A stretch of 15,264 nucleotides of DNA from Deferribacteres bacterium (GCA_013152795.1 JAADFS010000083.1:1-15264), one strand, 5' to 3'; shown: positions 1 to 6,328, numbered from the stretch's first letter. Made by a program: numbers and translations. Notes: generated by a model from the sequence alone, not told the origin.

Positions 1-78
1 CGGCAGCAGCGCGCTCTTGCGGTCCGGGTACTTCGCCTTTATTCCCTCGATCTCTTTCAGTACAGTATCGTTGAACAT
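1..78 (-). CDS. nuoE: NuoE, complex I 24-kDa subunit (partial, 5' end only)
   Basis: Only the first 26 codons are inside the window; the gene runs off the left edge. The visible protein begins MFNDTVLKEIEGIKAKYPDR and continues KSALLP. The KYPxxxSALLP stretch is typical of the N-terminal helical part of NuoE, the thioredoxin-fold [2Fe-2S] subunit of the NADH dehydrogenase module. The ATG is at 76-78 on the complement. No Shine-Dalgarno sequence is visible in the 40-bp AT-rich spacer after nuoD. Position directly after nuoD in the same direction matches the usual complex I gene order. The call rests on 26 residues plus context, so it is good but not certain. Confidence 0.75.
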   Translation of the reverse strand, partial: MFNDTVLKEIEGIKAKYPDRKSALLP

Positions 79-118
79 AATTAACTTTTAAATTGATAAT
101 TATTAATTGAAAATTGTT
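79..118 (-). repeat. AT-rich heptamer array in the nuoD-nuoE spacer
   Basis: Read on the complement, the spacer after the nuoD stop resolves into 7-bp units: acaattt, tcaatta, ataatta, tcaattt, aaaagtt. The segment 91-118 (complement) matches 5865-5892 (plus strand) at 27 of 28 positions, so it belongs to the same repeat family as the larger array after the RsbW-like gene. As there, the array begins directly at the upstream gene's stop codon. Function unknown. Confidence 0.6.
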
Positions 119-1342
119 TTACCTGTCACATTCTCCCAGAACAATATCAATGCTTCCGATGTTTGCGATTACGTCCGCAACCAGTTCGCCCTCGCATATT
201 GCGGGCAATGCCGAAATATGCACAAAGGACGGTGATCTTATCCTCATCCTGTAGGGCCTTCCTGTCCCGTCACTGACGAAAAAGAAACCCAGCTCTCCCT
301 TCGGAACCTCGGTGGCAACATAAAGCTCGCCCTCCGGAGCGGTCTGGGGCCCCTTTGTTATAAGCACAAAGTGGTGTATAAGGTGCTCCATGTCGCTGAG
401 CACCTTGTCCTTGGCAGGCAGGGTGAACTTGGGCGCATCAGCCATTATAGGCCCTTTCGGTATCTGTTCAATACACTGCCTGATAATTGAGTTGGACTCG
501 CGGAATTCATCCATCCTCACGCGGTAACGGTCGTATATGTCGCCGTTTTTCCCTATGCACACCTGCCACTTGACCTTGTCGTAGACACCATAGGATGAGA
601 TTTTCCGTATATCGTAAGAAACGCCCGAACCCCTGAGCGCCGGGCCGCTCAACCCCCAGTTGATGGCGTCTTCAGCGGAGATCACGCCGACACCCTTGGT
701 GCGGCGCAGCCATATGCGGTTTTTGTCTATCAGGGTCTCATACTGCTCCACCCTTCCGGGGAATTCCTCGGTAAACTTGTAAAGGTCCTCCAGCCACTGG
801 TCGTCGACATCGTTTTTCAGCCCCCCGATCCTCGGGTAGCTCACCGTGAGCCTTGCGCCGCAGAGCCTTTCGAAGAAATCGAGGATTTTTTCCCTCTCCC
901 TGAAACAGTACAGGAACACCGTCATTGCGCCTATATCAAGGGCATGGGTTGCAAGCCAGAGGAGGTGGTTTGTTATACGGGCCATTTCCCCGACAATGGT
1001 CCTTATGTATTCCGTCCTTTCCGGAACCTTTATGCCGAAGAGCTTCTCCACGGCCACGCAGTAGCCTATGTTGTTGGCCATGGAGGCTATGTAATCAAGG
1101 CGGTCCGTCAGCGGTATTATCTGCATGTAATTCCTGTTCTCCGCGAGCTTCTCAACCCCCCTGTGCAGATAACCGACATATGGGGTGCACTTGACAATGG
1201 TTTCACCGCTCAGGTCAAGCACCAGCCTCAGGACACCATGCGTGGCAGGGTGCTGTGGCCCCATACTGAGAGTCAGCTCTTTTTCGGACAGGCGTGCGTC
1301 GCTGTCCTGTGCATCAACCTCTTTACCGCTGATGTTTTCCAT
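119..1342 (-). CDS. nuoD: NADH-quinone oxidoreductase subunit D (49-kDa subunit)
   Basis: This is the 407-residue NuoD, the peripheral-arm complex I subunit that forms the quinone-binding pocket together with NuoB on the cytoplasmic face of the membrane. The N-terminal hallmark GPQHPATHG lies at residues 28-36 and supplies the quinone-site histidine loop. RNRIWLRRT-like and RGSGVSYDIRK segments follow, and the C-terminus ends DIVLGECDR, the conserved family ending. Length is normal for a stand-alone NuoD, so it is not a NuoCD fusion as in E. coli. The ATG lies 46 bp after the nuoBC stop and has no clear Shine-Dalgarno, so the start is less certain than the identity. About 25 non-conserved residues precede the core. 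Confidence 0.97.
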   Translation of the reverse strand: MENISGKEVDAQDSDARLSEKELTLSMGPQHPATHGVLRLVLDLSGETIVKCTPYVGYLHRGVEKLAENRNYMQIIPLTDRLDYIASMANNIGYCVAVEKLFGIKVPERTEYIRTIVGEMARITNHLLWLATHALDIGAMTVFLYCFREREKILDFFERLCGARLTVSYPRIGGLKNDVDDQWLEDLYKFTEEFPGRVEQYETLIDKNRIWLRRTKGVGVISAEDAINWGLSGPALRGSGVSYDIRKISSYGVYDKVKWQVCIGKNGDIYDRYRVRMDEFRESNSIIRQCIEQIPKGPIMADAPKFTLPAKDKVLSDMEHLIHHFVLITKGPQTAPEGELYVATEVPKGELGFFFVSDGTGRPYRMRIRSPSFVHISALPAICEGELVADVIANIGSIDIVLGECDR

Positions 1343-1388
1343 AATGACCGAAATTTTAGTTTAAAGAACTGTTAAAAAATACAGGTTA

Positions 1389-2423
1389 TCAAGATTGAAT
1401 ATTCCACTCTTTATCATGGGAATGCAAATCCTTGAGCTCTTCAAACCCCTTGTACTCCCAGCCCTCCGGGCCTTTCAGGGGATAGTCCTTCCTTAACGGA
1501 TAGCCCTCCCAGTCTTCCGGCATAAGTATCCGCCTCAAATCCGGATGGCCGTTGAAGACTATGCCGTACATGTCACAGGCCTCCCTCTCATGCCAGTTTG
1601 CACCCTTCCATACGGACACAACCGAATCAACCGACGGGTCGCTCTCGGGCAACTGCACCTTGAGCATGAGCCTGTGCTTGAATTTTATGGAATACAGATT
1701 ATACACCACCTCAAAACGGAGTCTCCGGCCGGGATAATCGACCCCGCATAAGTCCGCCAGATAATTCATCTGGGTATCCGGCGCGTCATGGAGATAGCGG
1801 CAGATGTCGACGATCTTATCCCGTTTGACGGTTACGAAGACCTGATCCCTGAACTGCTTCACATCAACAATATCGTCTGGAAATTTCTCTTTAAGCCTGT
1901 CGACTATCTCCAGGGGCTCCATCTGAAATGCTCCTTTTGTATTTTCTCCTGAAGTTACACCGTCCATCAACGCCTCTGGTCTCGGGGGGCATCCGGGGAC
2001 ATAAACATCCACCGGCAGAAATGTATCGCACCCCTGAACAACCCCGTACGTATTGTATATATTTCCGGAACACGCGCAACTGCCCATTGCGATCACATAC
2101 CGGGGTTCTGGCATCTGGTCGTAAACCCTGCGGACCACCGGCGCCATCTTCTTGGTCACGGTACCGGCGATAATAATGACATCCGACTGCCTGGGGGATG
2201 CACGGAATATAACGCCGAAACGGTCAAAATCGTAATGGCTTGCACCGGAGGCCATCATTTCAATTGCACAGCAGGCAAGGCCGAAGGTCATGGGCCAGAG
2301 GGAGTTTTTCCTGCCCCAGTTTATAATATTGTCCAGGGTGGTGATAAACATGTTCGTACCCGGCACCACCTTTGTGCCTTTCTCCACTTCAACCAATGTC
2401 GCACTGTCTTTGACCATTCTCAT
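1389..2423 (-). CDS. nuoBC: Fused NADH-quinone oxidoreductase subunits B and C
   Basis: One uninterrupted reading frame encodes two complex I subunits. Residue numbers here count from an upstream TTG at 2444. NuoB (about 25-162) has WPMTFGLACCAIEMMA with C58/C59, then GSC with C123 and PGCPPRPE with C152; these are the four ligands of cluster N2, which reduces quinone. NuoC (about 175-345) carries the 30-kDa signature HEREACDMYG...GHPDLRRIL at about 285-307. The linker is only about 15 residues. B-C fusion is unusual, since the familiar fusion is NuoCD. The start is ambiguous: TTG 2444 lies 9 nt after the nuoA stop, while ATG 2423 or 2417 would give an N-terminus closer to ordinary NuoB. None has a good ribosome site; I chose ATG 2423. 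Confidence 0.95.
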   Translation of the reverse strand: MRMVKDSATLVEVEKGTKVVPGTNMFITTLDNIINWGRKNSLWPMTFGLACCAIEMMASGASHYDFDRFGVIFRASPRQSDVIIIAGTVTKKMAPVVRRVYDQMPEPRYVIAMGSCACSGNIYNTYGVVQGCDTFLPVDVYVPGCPPRPEALMDGVTSGENTKGAFQMEPLEIVDRLKEKFPDDIVDVKQFRDQVFVTVKRDKIVDICRYLHDAPDTQMNYLADLCGVDYPGRRLRFEVVYNLYSIKFKHRLMLKVQLPESDPSVDSVVSVWKGANWHEREACDMYGIVFNGHPDLRRILMPEDWEGYPLRKDYPLKGPEGWEYKGFEELKDLHSHDKEWNIQS

Positions 2424-2453
2424 CAACCGTTCAGCGGGCGGCAACCGTATCGT

Positions 2454-2825
2454 TTATTCCCACTCAAACGCCCCTTTCTTCCAGACATAAACATAGCCTA
2501 TCAGCAGTATAAATATGAACAGCATCATTTCGACAAAGCCGAATATCCCGAGCTTGTCATAGGCAACGGCCCATGGATAGAGAAAGACCGCCTCAACATC
2601 GAATACAACAAACAGCATGGCAACAATATAGAACTTGACGGAGAACCTGTATCTCGGTTCACCGATAGGCGGGTTTCCTGATTCATACGGCATAAGTTTC
2701 TGCGCATACGGTCTCCTCGGCCTCAAAAGGATTCCCACGACCAGCGCGCCCATACCGATGGCCACTGCAAGCAAAAAAGTTATCAGTACCGGCAAGTAGT
2801 CTGATGGGATATAAGTTCCGGGCAT
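2454..2825 (-). CDS. nuoA: NADH-quinone oxidoreductase subunit A
   Basis: NuoA is a small membrane subunit of complex I at the junction between the peripheral arm and the proton-pumping arm. From ATG 2825 it is 123 residues, the normal length. Three membrane segments are visible: LPVLITFLLAVAIGMGALVVG near the N-terminus, FYIVAMLFVVFDVEAVFLYPW in the middle and FGFVEMMLFIFILLIGYVYVW near the end. The loop PYESGNPPIGEPRYRFSVKFY and the DVEAVFLYPW motif with its conserved acidic residues are family hallmarks. The frame stays open upstream to a TTG at 2864, but that TTG is the first half of a perfect -35 box, so I place the start at ATG 2825, which implies a very short 5' leader. It is the first gene of the nuo operon. 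Confidence 0.93.
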   Translation of the reverse strand: MPGTYIPSDYLPVLITFLLAVAIGMGALVVGILLRPRRPYAQKLMPYESGNPPIGEPRYRFSVKFYIVAMLFVVFDVEAVFLYPWAVAYDKLGIFGFVEMMLFIFILLIGYVYVWKKGAFEWE

Positions 2826-2834
2826 AGCCCTTGT

Positions 2835-2864
2835 TTTATACACAAAAACAGTTGCTTCTGTCAA
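2835..2864 (-). promoter_or_regulatory. Sigma70-type promoter of the nuo operon, near-leaderless
   Basis: On the complement there is a perfect -35 box TTGACA (2864-2859), an 18-nt spacer, and a -10 box TATAAA (2840-2835). Transcription should begin near 2828, about 3 nt before the ATG of nuoA at 2825. This leaves no room for a Shine-Dalgarno sequence, so a leaderless or almost leaderless mRNA is predicted. Confidence 0.7.
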
Positions 2865-2879
2865 TGAATATTAGTCTTG

Positions 2880-2907
2880 CTTATCATAAGTTTTAACTTA
2901 TTTATCA
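2880..2907. promoter_or_regulatory. Overlapping palindromes upstream of the nuo promoter, possible operator
   Basis: A 16-bp palindrome ATAAGTT-TT-AACTTAT occupies 2886-2901. It overlaps a second palindrome, CTTAT-C-ATAAG, at 2880-2890. In addition TTATCA occurs at 2881 and 2902, exactly 21 bp (two helical turns) apart. The element is centred about 65 bp upstream of the predicted nuo start site, a position suited to an activator or to a regulator shared by the two divergent operons. No regulator is identified. Confidence 0.4.
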
Positions 2908-2916
2908 CCACCGAGA

Positions 2917-3012
2917 AAACCGCCTCTCAACAGAGCTAATACTGGCTTGCGGTTATCTGGAAATCGCCCGCTGTCCGGACAGGCGGCTCCGCAGAACGGG
3001 AAACCGCCTCTC
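2917..3012. repeat. Direct repeat with alternative hairpins in the divergent spacer
   Basis: The 12-mer AAACCGCCTCTC occurs at 2917-2928 and 3001-3012, 84 bp apart. Between the copies are TGTCCGGACA (2972-2981, perfect palindrome), GCGGTT (2949-2954, pairs with AACCGC 2918-2923) and AGGCGG (2981-2986, pairs with CCGCCT 3004-3009). The second hairpin is followed by a T-rich run (3011-3023) and so resembles an intrinsic terminator on the plus strand, but no plus-strand gene precedes it. It may be a REP-like or miniature mobile element. Confidence 0.35.
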
Positions 3013-3041
3013 TTTATTTTTTTCCTTTAAAAAAATATAAT
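3013..3041 (+). promoter_or_regulatory. Promoter of the histidine kinase operon
   Basis: A perfect -10 box TATAAT lies at 3036-3041 with a poor -35 (TTTATT, 3013-3018) at 17 nt spacing. The predicted start near 3048 leaves only about 6 nt before the ATG at 3054, and no Shine-Dalgarno sequence exists there. The weak -35 suggests that an activator is needed. Confidence 0.5.
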
Positions 3042-3053
3042 ACGGTTAAAATT

Positions 3054-4688
3054 ATGAGGAACCTCTTTCAAAATCCCAAGAAGTCCATTGCGGCCAAGCT
3101 GATCATCGCCATCGGCCTGCTGATGGTTACAGTGAGTTTCATCTTCTGGTACGCCATTCTGAAAAAGCAGGAAAAGGACATCATGTCAATCGCCCGGAAG
3201 TACGGGAACTCCTTTGTGGATTTCGCAAAGCAGAGCACCCGCCAGAGCATGCTCGCCCACCGGCCTGAACAGACACAACAGATACTCGAAAACTTAAGCA
3301 CCCCTGAGGGCGTGCAGAGGGTGATGATATACAATCATGAGGGGAAAATACTCTACTGTACGCAGAGCCAGCATCCGGGCAGGTTTGTCGACAAGTCATC
3401 CATAGCCTGCGCGGCGTGCCATTCAGAGCCGGAAAAATCCCCGGACCTGCTCGTGACACCGAAAAACTGGGCTGTTTATAAAAACGGCAACGGCTTTACA
3501 ACGCTCAAGATCGTAAGTCCGATTACCAACGAACCGGCCTGCTATAACGCGAGCTGCCACGCGCATCCAAAGGAACAGGAAATCCTCGGATTCGTCGAGG
3601 CCGACCTGTCCCTGGCGATACTCGACGAGGCGCTGTTCAAACTTGCACTGACGGCATATGTGGTGCTGTTCGTGCTTGTGGTATCCCTGTCGCTCGGCAT
3701 AATCCTGTACAAGATAGTATCCAAACCGGTCAATGAGCTTGTCCAGGGCATGAAGAAGGTGGCCGCGGGGGATCTTGACTATTCCGTGCCGATAAAATCC
3801 GTCGATGAGATGGGAGTGCTGGCCGACACGTTCAATTCCATGATAAAGGATTTAAAGGCTGCAAGGGACCAGAGGGAGCGCTGGACACAGACACTGGAGG
3901 AAGAGGTAGCAAAAAAGACCGAGGAGATCAAAAAGACACACGCCAGCTTGGTGCAGACGGAAAAGCTCGCCTCTCTCGGAAGAATGGCGGCCGGCGTGGC
4001 GCACGAAATAAACAACCCCCTGACAGGTGTCGTAACATTTGCACATTTGATGAAAAAGCGTTTCCCGCCGGACAGCATTGACGCCGAAGACCTCGACGTG
4101 ATCATCGAACAGGCGGAACGGTGCGCGAAAATAATAAAAAACCTCCTCACATTCGCACGTGCCACACCCTCTGAAAAGGGAGAGATAGATATAAACAACG
4201 TGCTGACAAGGACCATAAATCTCGTAAAGAACCAGGAGAAATTCTATAACATCAAGTTCGACATCAAGCTGGCGGACTACCCGCTTATTACGGTCGGCGA
4301 CTCACCTCAATTCCAGCAGATATGCCTTAACATGTTTTTAAACGCCGCCGACGCCATGGATGCCAGGGGCACGATAACAGTCGCAACCCGCAAGGTCATT
4401 GAAGACAACAAGGCGTATGCGGAGATAGAGTTCACGGATACCGGCTGCGGAATAAAAGAAGAGGACATGCAGAAACTGTTTGAGCCGTTCTTTACGACAA
4501 AGCCGGTTGACAAGGGAACGGGGCTCGGCCTGTCCGTCAGCCACGGCATTGTCAAGCACCTCGGGGGGAATATCAGGGTGAAAAGCACGGTTGGCAAAGG
4601 GACAAGCTTTTTTGTTAGACTACCCCTGATAGAAAAGAAAAACGCGGAAAAGAAAAACCATGAAGAAAAAAATCCTGGTAATAGATGA
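3054..4688 (+). CDS. Membrane sensor histidine kinase with two periplasmic c-type haem motifs
   Basis: The 544-residue two-component sensor has a transmembrane helix at about 14-35, a periplasmic domain at 36-195, a second helix at about 196-218, HAMP (about 218-272), a coiled coil, HisKA with the phospho-acceptor H317 in VAHEINNPL, and a HATPase with N427, DTGCGI (462-467) and GTGLGLSV (488-495). The periplasmic domain contains CAACH (C119-H123) and C-Y-N-A-S-C-H (C163-H169). These are CXXCH and CX4CH haem-attachment motifs, so a dihaem redox, ligand or gas sensor is inferred. The charged tail (from about 528) overlaps the next gene by 29 nt, indicating translational coupling. The divergent complex I operon suggests a respiratory redox signal. 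The specific signal is unknown. Confidence 0.93.
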   Translation: MRNLFQNPKKSIAAKLIIAIGLLMVTVSFIFWYAILKKQEKDIMSIARKYGNSFVDFAKQSTRQSMLAHRPEQTQQILENLSTPEGVQRVMIYNHEGKILYCTQSQHPGRFVDKSSIACAACHSEPEKSPDLLVTPKNWAVYKNGNGFTTLKIVSPITNEPACYNASCHAHPKEQEILGFVEADLSLAILDEALFKLALTAYVVLFVLVVSLSLGIILYKIVSKPVNELVQGMKKVAAGDLDYSVPIKSVDEMGVLADTFNSMIKDLKAARDQRERWTQTLEEEVAKKTEEIKKTHASLVQTEKLASLGRMAAGVAHEINNPLTGVVTFAHLMKKRFPPDSIDAEDLDVIIEQAERCAKIIKNLLTFARATPSEKGEIDINNVLTRTINLVKNQEKFYNIKFDIKLADYPLITVGDSPQFQQICLNMFLNAADAMDARGTITVATRKVIEDNKAYAEIEFTDTGCGIKEEDMQKLFEPFFTTKPVDKGTGLGLSVSHGIVKHLGGNIRVKSTVGKGTSFFVRLPLIEKKNAEKKNHEEKNPGNR

Positions 4689-5028
4689 TGAGGCAATAGT
4701 AAGGAGAAGCTGTGAAAGGACCCTTCAGCCGGAAGGCTTTGATACAAAGGTATCGGCCAGCGGCAAAGAGGGCATTGAACTGCTCGAAAAGGAGCCTTTC
4801 GACCTTGTCCTGCTCGATCTGAAGATGCCTGACATGGACGGCATCGAGGTCCTCAAGAAAATCAAGGCGGCATGGCCGGAAACAAAGGTCGTGATAATAA
4901 CAGGCTACAGCACCGTGGAGACGGCGGTAAAGACCCTCAAGCTCGGGGCTCACAACTACATAGAGAAACCCTTTACGCCCGACACCCTGGTCAATGCCGT
5001 AAAAGAGGTTTTCGAAGAACCGGGTTAA
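4660..5028 (+). CDS. Single-domain response regulator (CheY-like receiver)
   Basis: This 122-residue protein is a receiver domain only. Acidic residues D9/D10 (VIDDE), phospho-acceptor D53 (LLDLKMPDMDG), T81 (IITGYS) and K103 (EKPF) are all in place, so phosphorylation by the overlapping kinase is expected. There is no DNA-binding or enzymatic output domain, hence signalling must pass by protein-protein contact, in the cytoplasm. The start ATG lies inside the 3' end of the kinase gene with a purine-rich stretch (ggaaaag) in front. The DRTGG gene starts 9 nt after the stop, so it is in the same transcript. Confidence 0.93.
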   Translation: MKKKILVIDDEAIVRRSCERTLQPEGFDTKVSASGKEGIELLEKEPFDLVLLDLKMPDMDGIEVLKKIKAAWPETKVVIITGYSTVETAVKTLKLGAHNYIEKPFTPDTLVNAVKEVFEEPG

Positions 5029-5037
5029 TGAATTCAC

Positions 5038-5394
5038 GTGACATTAAAAGAGATAATAGAGATCCTTGATGCAACCGTTATAACACCCTTGGGAGATGAA
5101 GCGTTAAATGTGGATATACGCAGCGCATGCAGCGCCGACCTGATGAGCGCGGTACTGTATTACCACACTCCCGACTCACTGCTCATCACCGGGCTTACGC
5201 AGGCGCATGTAATCCGGACAGCCGAGATCGCCGGCATAAAGACTATCGTATTCGTTCTGGGTAAGAAGCCGGATATATATTCCATCGAGCTTGCCGAAGA
5301 AAAAAAAATCTCACTGCTCAGCACGTCGTTATGCATGTACACCGCCTCAGGCAGGCTGTTCCAGGCAGGGCTGCCAGGGTGTTTGTATAAATAA
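5038..5394 (+). CDS. DRTGG-domain protein 1 (SACSADLMS subtype)
   Basis: A small (118 aa) cytoplasmic single-domain protein with a GTG start, 9 nt after the receiver gene. The segments RSACSADLMSAVL, LITGLTQAHVIRTAEIAGI, IVFVLGKKP and LLSTSLCMYTASGRL match the DRTGG-domain paralogue that I know from clostridial and thermophile clusters next to [FeFe]-hydrogenase or NADH-oxidising genes. DRTGG domains also occur beside CBS domains and in phosphotransacetylase-type proteins and are thought to bind a ligand; no reaction is established. Cysteines occur near positions 32, 98 and 115. It is clearly different in sequence from the second DRTGG gene downstream, so the two probably have separate roles. 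Function is inferred only as part of the signalling module. Confidence 0.8.
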   Translation: MTLKEIIEILDATVITPLGDEALNVDIRSACSADLMSAVLYYHTPDSLLITGLTQAHVIRTAEIAGIKTIVFVLGKKPDIYSIELAEEKKISLLSTSLCMYTASGRLFQAGLPGCLYK

Positions 5395-5400
5395 AAACAC

Positions 5401-5838
5401 ATGCCTATCAACATAGACAAGGAAATAGAAGGCAGCTTCCAGATAATCGGGGGCAACTTTGTCAATGCCGGAGAGGCGTCCACCCAGTTGAAGCTCCTGC
5501 TGAGCAAGCTCGGAGTGGATGAAGACATAATCAGGCGTACGGCCATAGCAACATTTGAGGCGGAGATGAATGTAATAATATATGCGGCGGCCGGCAGGAT
5601 GCACTATCACATCACCCCGCGGGGCATATCAATAAAAGTGGATGACATGGGCCCCGGGATTGAGGACATCGAGCTGGCGATGCAGGAGGGTTATTCCACG
5701 GCACCCGACTGGGTAAGGGAAATGGGTTGGGGTGCAGGCATGGGCCTGCCGAACATGAAGAAAAACTCCGACATATTCAAGATAGATTCGGTTGTGGGCG
5801 AAGGAACAACCATTGAAATGGTCATAAACTTTCCGTAA
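5401..5838 (+). CDS. RsbW/RsbT-like GHKL ATP-binding regulatory protein
   Basis: The 145-residue protein is a free-standing HATPase_c domain of the anti-sigma-factor or serine-kinase type. The ATP site is complete: N-box EAEMNVI (about 54-60), G1 box DDMGPGIED (about 81-89) and G2 box GWGAGMGLPNMKK (about 108-120). It lacks a HisKA domain, so it is not a histidine kinase. Family members phosphorylate anti-anti-sigma (STAS) proteins or bind sigma factors; no STAS, PP2C or sigma gene is visible here, so the partner must be elsewhere or be a neighbouring DRTGG or receiver protein. It starts 6 nt after DRTGG protein 1, without a Shine-Dalgarno, suggesting coupled translation. The same gene pairing recurs in anaerobe hydrogenase clusters. 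Confidence 0.85.
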   Translation: MPINIDKEIEGSFQIIGGNFVNAGEASTQLKLLLSKLGVDEDIIRRTAIATFEAEMNVIIYAAAGRMHYHITPRGISIKVDDMGPGIEDIELAMQEGYSTAPDWVREMGWGAGMGLPNMKKNSDIFKIDSVVGEGTTIEMVINFP

Positions 5839-5948
5839 CAATTATCAATGAACAATTATCAATGAACAATTATCAATTAATAATTATCAATTGTTCATTA
5901 TTCATTGTTCATTACTCATTGTTAACTGTTCATTGTTAATTGTCCATT
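5837..5948 (+). repeat. Sixteen-unit heptamer array, head-to-head halves
   Basis: The spacer after the RsbW-like gene divides without remainder into 16 units of 7 bp. The first unit overlaps the TAA stop codon. Units 1-8 (5837-5892) are of the type aacaatt, atcaatg; units 9-16 (5893-5948) are the reverse complement type gttcatt, attcatt, gttaatt. AATGAAC occurs exactly at 5847 and 5861, and its complement GTTCATT at 5893, 5907 and 5928. The two halves could fold into a long imperfect hairpin. The Shine-Dalgarno of DRTGG protein 2 follows 6 nt later. Confidence 0.85.
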
Positions 5949-5954
5949 AATTTC

Positions 5955-5960
5955 AAGGAG
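5955..5960 (+). promoter_or_regulatory. Strong ribosome binding site of DRTGG protein 2
   Basis: AAGGAG lies 7 nt before ATG 5968 and fixes the start, excluding the out-of-frame ATG at 5963. It stands out because the two preceding genes lack a comparable site. Confidence 0.75.
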
Positions 5961-5967
5961 TCATGCC

Positions 5968-6309
5968 ATGAAACTCTCAGATTTTGTCGGCGAACTGTCA
6001 CTGGAGGTAAAAACCTGCAAAGAGGGGCTTGAGCGCGAGATTACAGGGGTCTACGTCAGCGACCTGCTTTCGGATGTAATGGCCAACAGCAGGGCAGGCG
6101 ACATCTGGATAACGCTTCAGACGCACCTGAACATCGTGGCTGTTGCGGGCATGAAAAATCTCGCGGGGATTATTATTGTCGGGGGCAGAAAATTGCCGGA
6201 AGACACCAGGCAGAAGGCAGAGGCTGAAAAGATTCCCATAATGACCACGCCCCTGCCGGCATTTGAAGCAGCCGGCAGGATGTATCAGAAGCTAAAACAG
6301 CAGGAGTGA
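5968..6309 (+). CDS. DRTGG-domain protein 2 (ITGVYVSDLLSDVMA subtype)
   Basis: A 113-residue single-domain protein. The central block ITGVYVSDLLSDVMANS, GDIWITLQTHLNIVAVAGMK and GIIIVGGRKLPEDT is the textbook form of the DRTGG family that neighbours RsbW-like and PHP genes in anaerobic bacteria. It is likely a cytoplasmic ligand-binding or regulatory protein without known catalysis. It is separated from the operon's first four genes by the heptamer array but has the same orientation and its own strong ribosome site. The AAA ATPase gene converges on it with only 19 bp between stops and no obvious terminator. No promoter is clear within the array. Confidence 0.85.
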   Translation: MKLSDFVGELSLEVKTCKEGLEREITGVYVSDLLSDVMANSRAGDIWITLQTHLNIVAVAGMKNLAGIIIVGGRKLPEDTRQKAEAEKIPIMTTPLPAFEAAGRMYQKLKQQE

Positions 6310-6328
6310 TTGACTGTCCCTTTCAGGA

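Noticed and set aside
846..1375. Three plus-strand open frames opposite nuoD.
   Set aside because: They have no family resemblance and no ribosome sites, and they lie antisense to a clearly conserved gene.
2235..2681. 148-residue plus-strand frame across nuoA/nuoBC.
   Set aside because: It is antisense to two conserved genes and shows no recognisable domain.
5837..5948. CRISPR array.
   Set aside because: Units are 7 bp and contiguous, with no spacers between longer repeats and no cas genes.
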